DNA from: Cohnella sp. SGD-V74
GTDB lineage: Bacteria; Bacillota; Bacilli; Paenibacillales; Paenibacillaceae
Direction of reading: 5' to 3'
Assembly: GCF_003001675.1 (NCBI RefSeq)
Contig: NZ_PVYW01000007.1
Location: 264,322 to 328,321 of the forward strand
DNA length: 64,000 nucleotides
The position numbers and the translations under genes were made by a program. Position 1 is the stretch's first letter; each line of letters starts with the position of its first letter. This document shows, piece by piece, positions 61,189 through 64,000 of this stretch. The notes under the pieces are model-generated. The model was not told the origin of the DNA. It saw only the letters and a list, made by a program, of their open reading frames with translations, and ran no database searches.

Positions 61189-62883
61189 CTACAACGATTG
61201 ATCCTCTACGCCGTTCAGCCAGTTCTCGATACTTCCGATGACCGAGGTGACGCAGCCGTCCTCGAACGGAGAGATCAGACCGGCTTCCTTCACCAGCTCG
61301 GTGAACGACAGACTTCCCCCCAGTCGGCACAGATGCAGATAGTCGGCCCACGCGGCGCTGCGATCCTCGTGCATCCTCTTCCAGAATTGAAACGCGCAGA
61401 TCTGCGCCAGCGTGTAGTCGATGTAATAAAACGGCGAGCTGAAAATGTGGCCCTGCCTATGCCAGTATCCGCCCCGATCGTAATAACCGTTGTCCGCATA
61501 ATCGCGTTGGGGGAGATATTTCTTCTCGATGTCCCGCCAGGCTTGCTTGCGTTCCGCCGGAGTCGCTTCCGGGTTCTCGTACACGAAATGCTGGAATTCG
61601 TCGACGGAAACCCCGTAAGGGAGGAAGAGCAGCGCGCCCGCCAAGTGCTGGAAACGGTACTTGTCCGTCTCCTCCAGGAAGAACAGGTCCATCCACGGCC
61701 AAGTGAAAAACTCCATGCTCATCGAATGAATTTCGCATGCCTCGTAAGTCGGGAAGCTGTACTCCGGCACCTTGAACTTTCTGCTCTCGTACACCTGGAA
61801 GGCGTGGCCGGCTTCGTGCGTCAACACGTCGATGTCGCCCGCCGTTCCATTGAAGTTGGAGAAAATAAACGGCGCTTCGTATTGACTGATGTACGTGCAA
61901 TACCCTCCGCTTTGCTTCCCCTTTTTGCTGACCAGATCCATCAATCCGTTATCCTGCATGAAGCGGAAGAAGGCGTCCGTCTCGGGGGACAGCTCGGCGT
62001 ACATTTTCTCCCCGTTGGCCACGATCCAATCGGGATCGCCTTTCGGCTTGGCGTTGCCCGACAGGAAAGATAAGTTCTCGTCGAAGTACAGCAGGCGATC
62101 GACGCCGATCCGCTCCCGCTGCCGTTCCTTCAGCTTGGATGCGATCGGCACGATGTGCTCCAGCACCTGACTGCGGAAGTTCGCCACCATTCCCGCATCG
62201 TAATCGGTCCGGCTCATTCTTGCGTAGCCGAGCTCGACGAAGTTGCGGAAGCCGAGCTTGGCGGCGATTCTCGTTCGCACTTTCACCAGCTCGTCGTACA
62301 GGCCGTCCAGTTCCTCCTCGTGGCTTGCCATGAATCCGGAGGACGCCTCGGAAGCTCGCTTCCGAACGTCCCGGTCGGTCGATTGCTGGAACGGAGCCAG
62401 TTGGGCCAACGTCCTTTCTTCGCCTTCGAACGGGATTTTGGCCGAGGCGATCAGCTTCGCGTATTTCGTCGTCAGCTTGTTCTCCTGTTGGAGATCTTCA
62501 ATCACTTCCGGGCTGAACGTCTTAAGCGACAGCTCCGCCAGCCGGAACAACTGCGTTCCCCACTTGGTCTCCAGCTCCGGACGGAACTTGGAATGGACCA
62601 GCTCCCGGTAATAGTCGGTTACGTATTCCTGGACTACGGGGCCGTTTTCGTCGAAGAAGTCCTGCTCGGCTTTGTAGAACTCGTCTTCCGTATCAATGGA
62701 ATGTCGGATGCCCGCGATTTCCCTCATCGAATCGAATCCGTTGCGAAGCTTGTTGATCTCCGTCATGGACGAATCCTGTTCCTCGTAGCTGTCGGCGGAA
62801 GCGAATGCCGCCAGATGAGCTTTGAAGCTGCGTTCGAACTGTTGAACGTCCGGACGCTCGTATCGGTACTCTGTAAATTTCAT
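61189..62883 (-). CDS. pepF: M3-family oligoendopeptidase (PepF-like)
   Basis: A 564-residue zinc metallopeptidase of the thimet/PepF family, cleaving short cytoplasmic peptides. The HExxH zinc site is in DVLTHEAGHAFQVYE, followed by the distal Glu region in YEACEIHSMSMEFFTWPW. No signal peptide is present. AGGTG lies seven bases before ATG 62883. It interrupts the otherwise co-directional recR - yaaL - bofA series known from Bacillus. Confidence 0.93.
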   Translation of the reverse strand: MKFTEYRYERPDVQQFERSFKAHLAAFASADSYEEQDSSMTEINKLRNGFDSMREIAGIRHSIDTEDEFYKAEQDFFDENGPVVQEYVTDYYRELVHSKFRPELETKWGTQLFRLAELSLKTFSPEVIEDLQQENKLTTKYAKLIASAKIPFEGEERTLAQLAPFQQSTDRDVRKRASEASSGFMASHEEELDGLYDELVKVRTRIAAKLGFRNFVELGYARMSRTDYDAGMVANFRSQVLEHIVPIASKLKERQRERIGVDRLLYFDENLSFLSGNAKPKGDPDWIVANGEKMYAELSPETDAFFRFMQDNGLMDLVSKKGKQSGGYCTYISQYEAPFIFSNFNGTAGDIDVLTHEAGHAFQVYESRKFKVPEYSFPTYEACEIHSMSMEFFTWPWMDLFFLEETDKYRFQHLAGALLFLPYGVSVDEFQHFVYENPEATPAERKQAWRDIEKKYLPQRDYADNGYYDRGGYWHRQGHIFSSPFYYIDYTLAQICAFQFWKRMHEDRSAAWADYLHLCRLGGSLSFTELVKEAGLISPFEDGCVTSVIGSIENWLNGVEDQSL

Positions 62884-63072
62884 AGGGTCGCACCTGCCTT
62901 GTTTTTATCCATGAATGAACCTTGTCATCCTCTCATGCTTATTCGATGAAACAACTTGTTAACCCTGCTTTGTCGGCCGAGCGGTTCTAAGAGAGTTTAG
63001 CTTTCTCATAGAAATAACAATAGGTTGTCCCCCGATTCGGGTATTCATGAGTAAAGCGAGGAGGATTCGAAA

Positions 63073-63333
63073 ATGGAATGGTTCAAAAAGCGCGCCTCAA
63101 GCGCGGTGCTGCCGCTCGAAAACCAGGCGCTGATCGCGGACATTCGGAGAGCCGAGCAGGAGTGGAAAAACGCGGAGTGGAGATTTCAGCATGCTCTGGG
63201 AGAGGATCATGTGGACTACGCGATCTTCTGTCTGGAAGCCGCGGAGAAGAAGTTGGGCATGTTGCTTAAACAGGCGAAAGGGAAATGGGGCGAATCGGCC
63301 GATTTTGTTAAGGAGGTCCGAGAAGCGAAATGA
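63073..63333 (+). CDS. yaaL: YaaL-family protein (DUF2508)
   Basis: An 86-residue, highly charged helical protein (LIADIRRAEQEWKNAEWRFQ, YAIFCLEAAEKKLGMLLKQAK). The function is unknown. It precedes bofA as in Bacillus and overlaps it by four bases. AGGAGG-type site upstream of ATG 63073. Confidence 0.9.
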   Translation: MEWFKKRASSAVLPLENQALIADIRRAEQEWKNAEWRFQHALGEDHVDYAIFCLEAAEKKLGMLLKQAKGKWGESADFVKEVREAK

Positions 63334-63596
63334 AAACGTTCTGGCTTGCGCTGCTCGTCGTGTCGGGCTTGTCGTTGATCGTCGTTCTTCTTAAACGCAA
63401 TGTTCCTAAAGGATGGTTGACGAGATTCGGGATTCATCTGGTGTTGGCGGCTTTTGCGCTGTATGCGCTAAATTTCTCGGGATGGGTGACGGGCTGGTAC
63501 GTGCCTCTTAACCCATTCACGATTGGAACGGTGGCGCTGCTCGGAGTGCCCGGTATCGGGCTTGTGCTCGGGTTGCAATGGTCTCTGCTGGCTTGA
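63330..63596 (+). CDS. bofA: Inhibitor of pro-sigma-K processing BofA
   Basis: An 88-residue integral membrane protein with two to three hydrophobic segments (FWLALLVVSGLSLIVVLL; HLVLAAFALYALNF; the C-terminal IGTVALLGVPGIGLVLGLQ is the conserved BofA motif). In sporulation it holds the SpoIVFB protease inactive in the outer forespore membrane until checkpoint release. ATGA overlap with yaaL shows coupling. Its position just before an rRNA operon matches the Bacillus rrnA locus. Confidence 0.95.
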   Translation: MKTFWLALLVVSGLSLIVVLLKRNVPKGWLTRFGIHLVLAAFALYALNFSGWVTGWYVPLNPFTIGTVALLGVPGIGLVLGLQWSLLA

Positions 63597-63663
63597 ACGC
63601 GCATGGGGAAATTTGTGGCTGTAATAAATATTAAGGATTTCGCGAAAAATGTTTGTCAGGCGG

Positions 63664-63692
63664 TTGACGCGAAGGGTTAGCGTGTGTTAAAT
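63664..63692 (+). promoter_or_regulatory. rRNA operon promoter P1
   Basis: TTGACG (63664-63669), 17 bp, TTAAAT (63687-63692). It is the upstream one of two tandem promoters in the 310-bp gap between bofA and 16S rRNA; no gene lies in that gap. Confidence 0.65.
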
Positions 63693-63761
63693 TATATCTC
63701 GCGCCTCTTGGGCGGTCGACATGACCGCCAGAAAAGATCGAATCTTGGAATAAATTACTTG

Positions 63762-63791
63762 TTGCAAATCGGTTGGGCGCTGTGGTATATT
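63762..63791 (+). promoter_or_regulatory. rRNA operon promoter P2
   Basis: TTGCAA (63762-63767), 18 bp, TATATT (63786-63791), about 115 bp before mature 16S. The leader segment CTTGAAAACTGAACA at 63842-63856 is a typical bacillar pre-rRNA sequence. Confidence 0.6.
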
Positions 63792-63906
63792 ATAAAGGTC
63801 GCTGTTAACGCGGTGGCGGAATAAAGCAACATCGATTGCACCTTGAAAACTGAACATTGAGCGTAAGAAACAACAAGCAATACCAGCAGTGAATGAGCTA
63901 ATCAAC

Positions 63907-64000
63907 TTTCATGGAGAGTTTGATCCTGGCTCAGGACGAACGCTGGCGGCGTGCCTAATACATGCAAGTCGAGCGGAGTTAGGAGGGAGCTTGCTCCCAA
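63907..64000 (+). rRNA. 16S ribosomal RNA (5' end only)
   Basis: The first 94 bases of 16S rRNA, recognised by GAGAGTTTGATCCTGGCTCA and GACGAACGCTGGCGGCGTGC, the universal 27F region. The mature 5' end is set by comparison with Bacillus (TTT...GGAGAGTTTG). The gene continues past the window edge, opening an rRNA operon after bofA. Confidence 0.97.

Overview
The window looks like chromosomal DNA from a spore-forming, GC-rich Firmicute of the Paenibacillaceae (Paenibacillus/Cohnella type). This rests on the core genes present (spo0F, bofA, a YhcN-type sporulation lipoprotein, RNA polymerase delta, a long Bacillus-type SRP RNA, a T-box), on the abundance of YesN/AraC regulators and sugar ABC transporters without their own ATPase, and on frequent TTG/GTG starts behind strong GGAGG ribosome sites. 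It is inference from gene content, not a database placement.

Positions 1-10000 hold a carbohydrate locus: the end of an AraC-type response regulator, a sugar-binding lipoprotein, two permeases, a Gfo/Idh/MocA dehydrogenase, a parvulin-like membrane protein and a secreted beta-helix protein with two discoidin-like repeats. Next comes an intergenic 51-bp tandem repeat. Positions 10730-20446 hold a ten-gene catabolic cassette: NMT1/THI5-type ABC transporter, RutA-like flavin monooxygenase, RutB-like cysteine hydrolase, M20 amidohydrolase, RutF-like flavin reductase, SsuE-like FMN reductase, a TetR regulator with an unusual C-terminal domain, and an MFS exporter. It is the best candidate for an undescribed pathway, probably oxidative opening of a heterocyclic (pyrimidine-like) ring. 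Positions 20751-29389 hold a GH19 chitinase-like gene and a second sugar locus with a sulfatase and a divergent membrane-bound AraC regulator.

Positions 29576-46095 hold a class A penicillin-binding protein, speE-speB (polyamine synthesis), a chemoreceptor of Aer-like topology, a small AT-rich accessory island (VbhA-like antitoxin, 50-bp repeats, gene remnant), a T-box-controlled second argS, and a c-di-GMP/phosphorelay cluster (HPt-REC-GGDEF-REC, stand-alone REC, hybrid kinase). The conserved ywiB-argS pair follows.

Positions 46099-64000 are housekeeping: subtilase (reverse strand), rpoE, pyrG with its attenuator, spo0F with a SigH-like promoter, fba, murA, rho, a radical SAM gene, rpmE, a YhcN lipoprotein, SRP RNA, a PAS kinase, dnaX, yaaK, recR, pepF (reverse), yaaL, bofA and the promoters and first 94 bases of a 16S rRNA gene. 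Intergenic DNA is unusually rich in short tandem arrays (periods 51, 36, 50 and 45 bp), the last a hairpin with compensatory stem changes.
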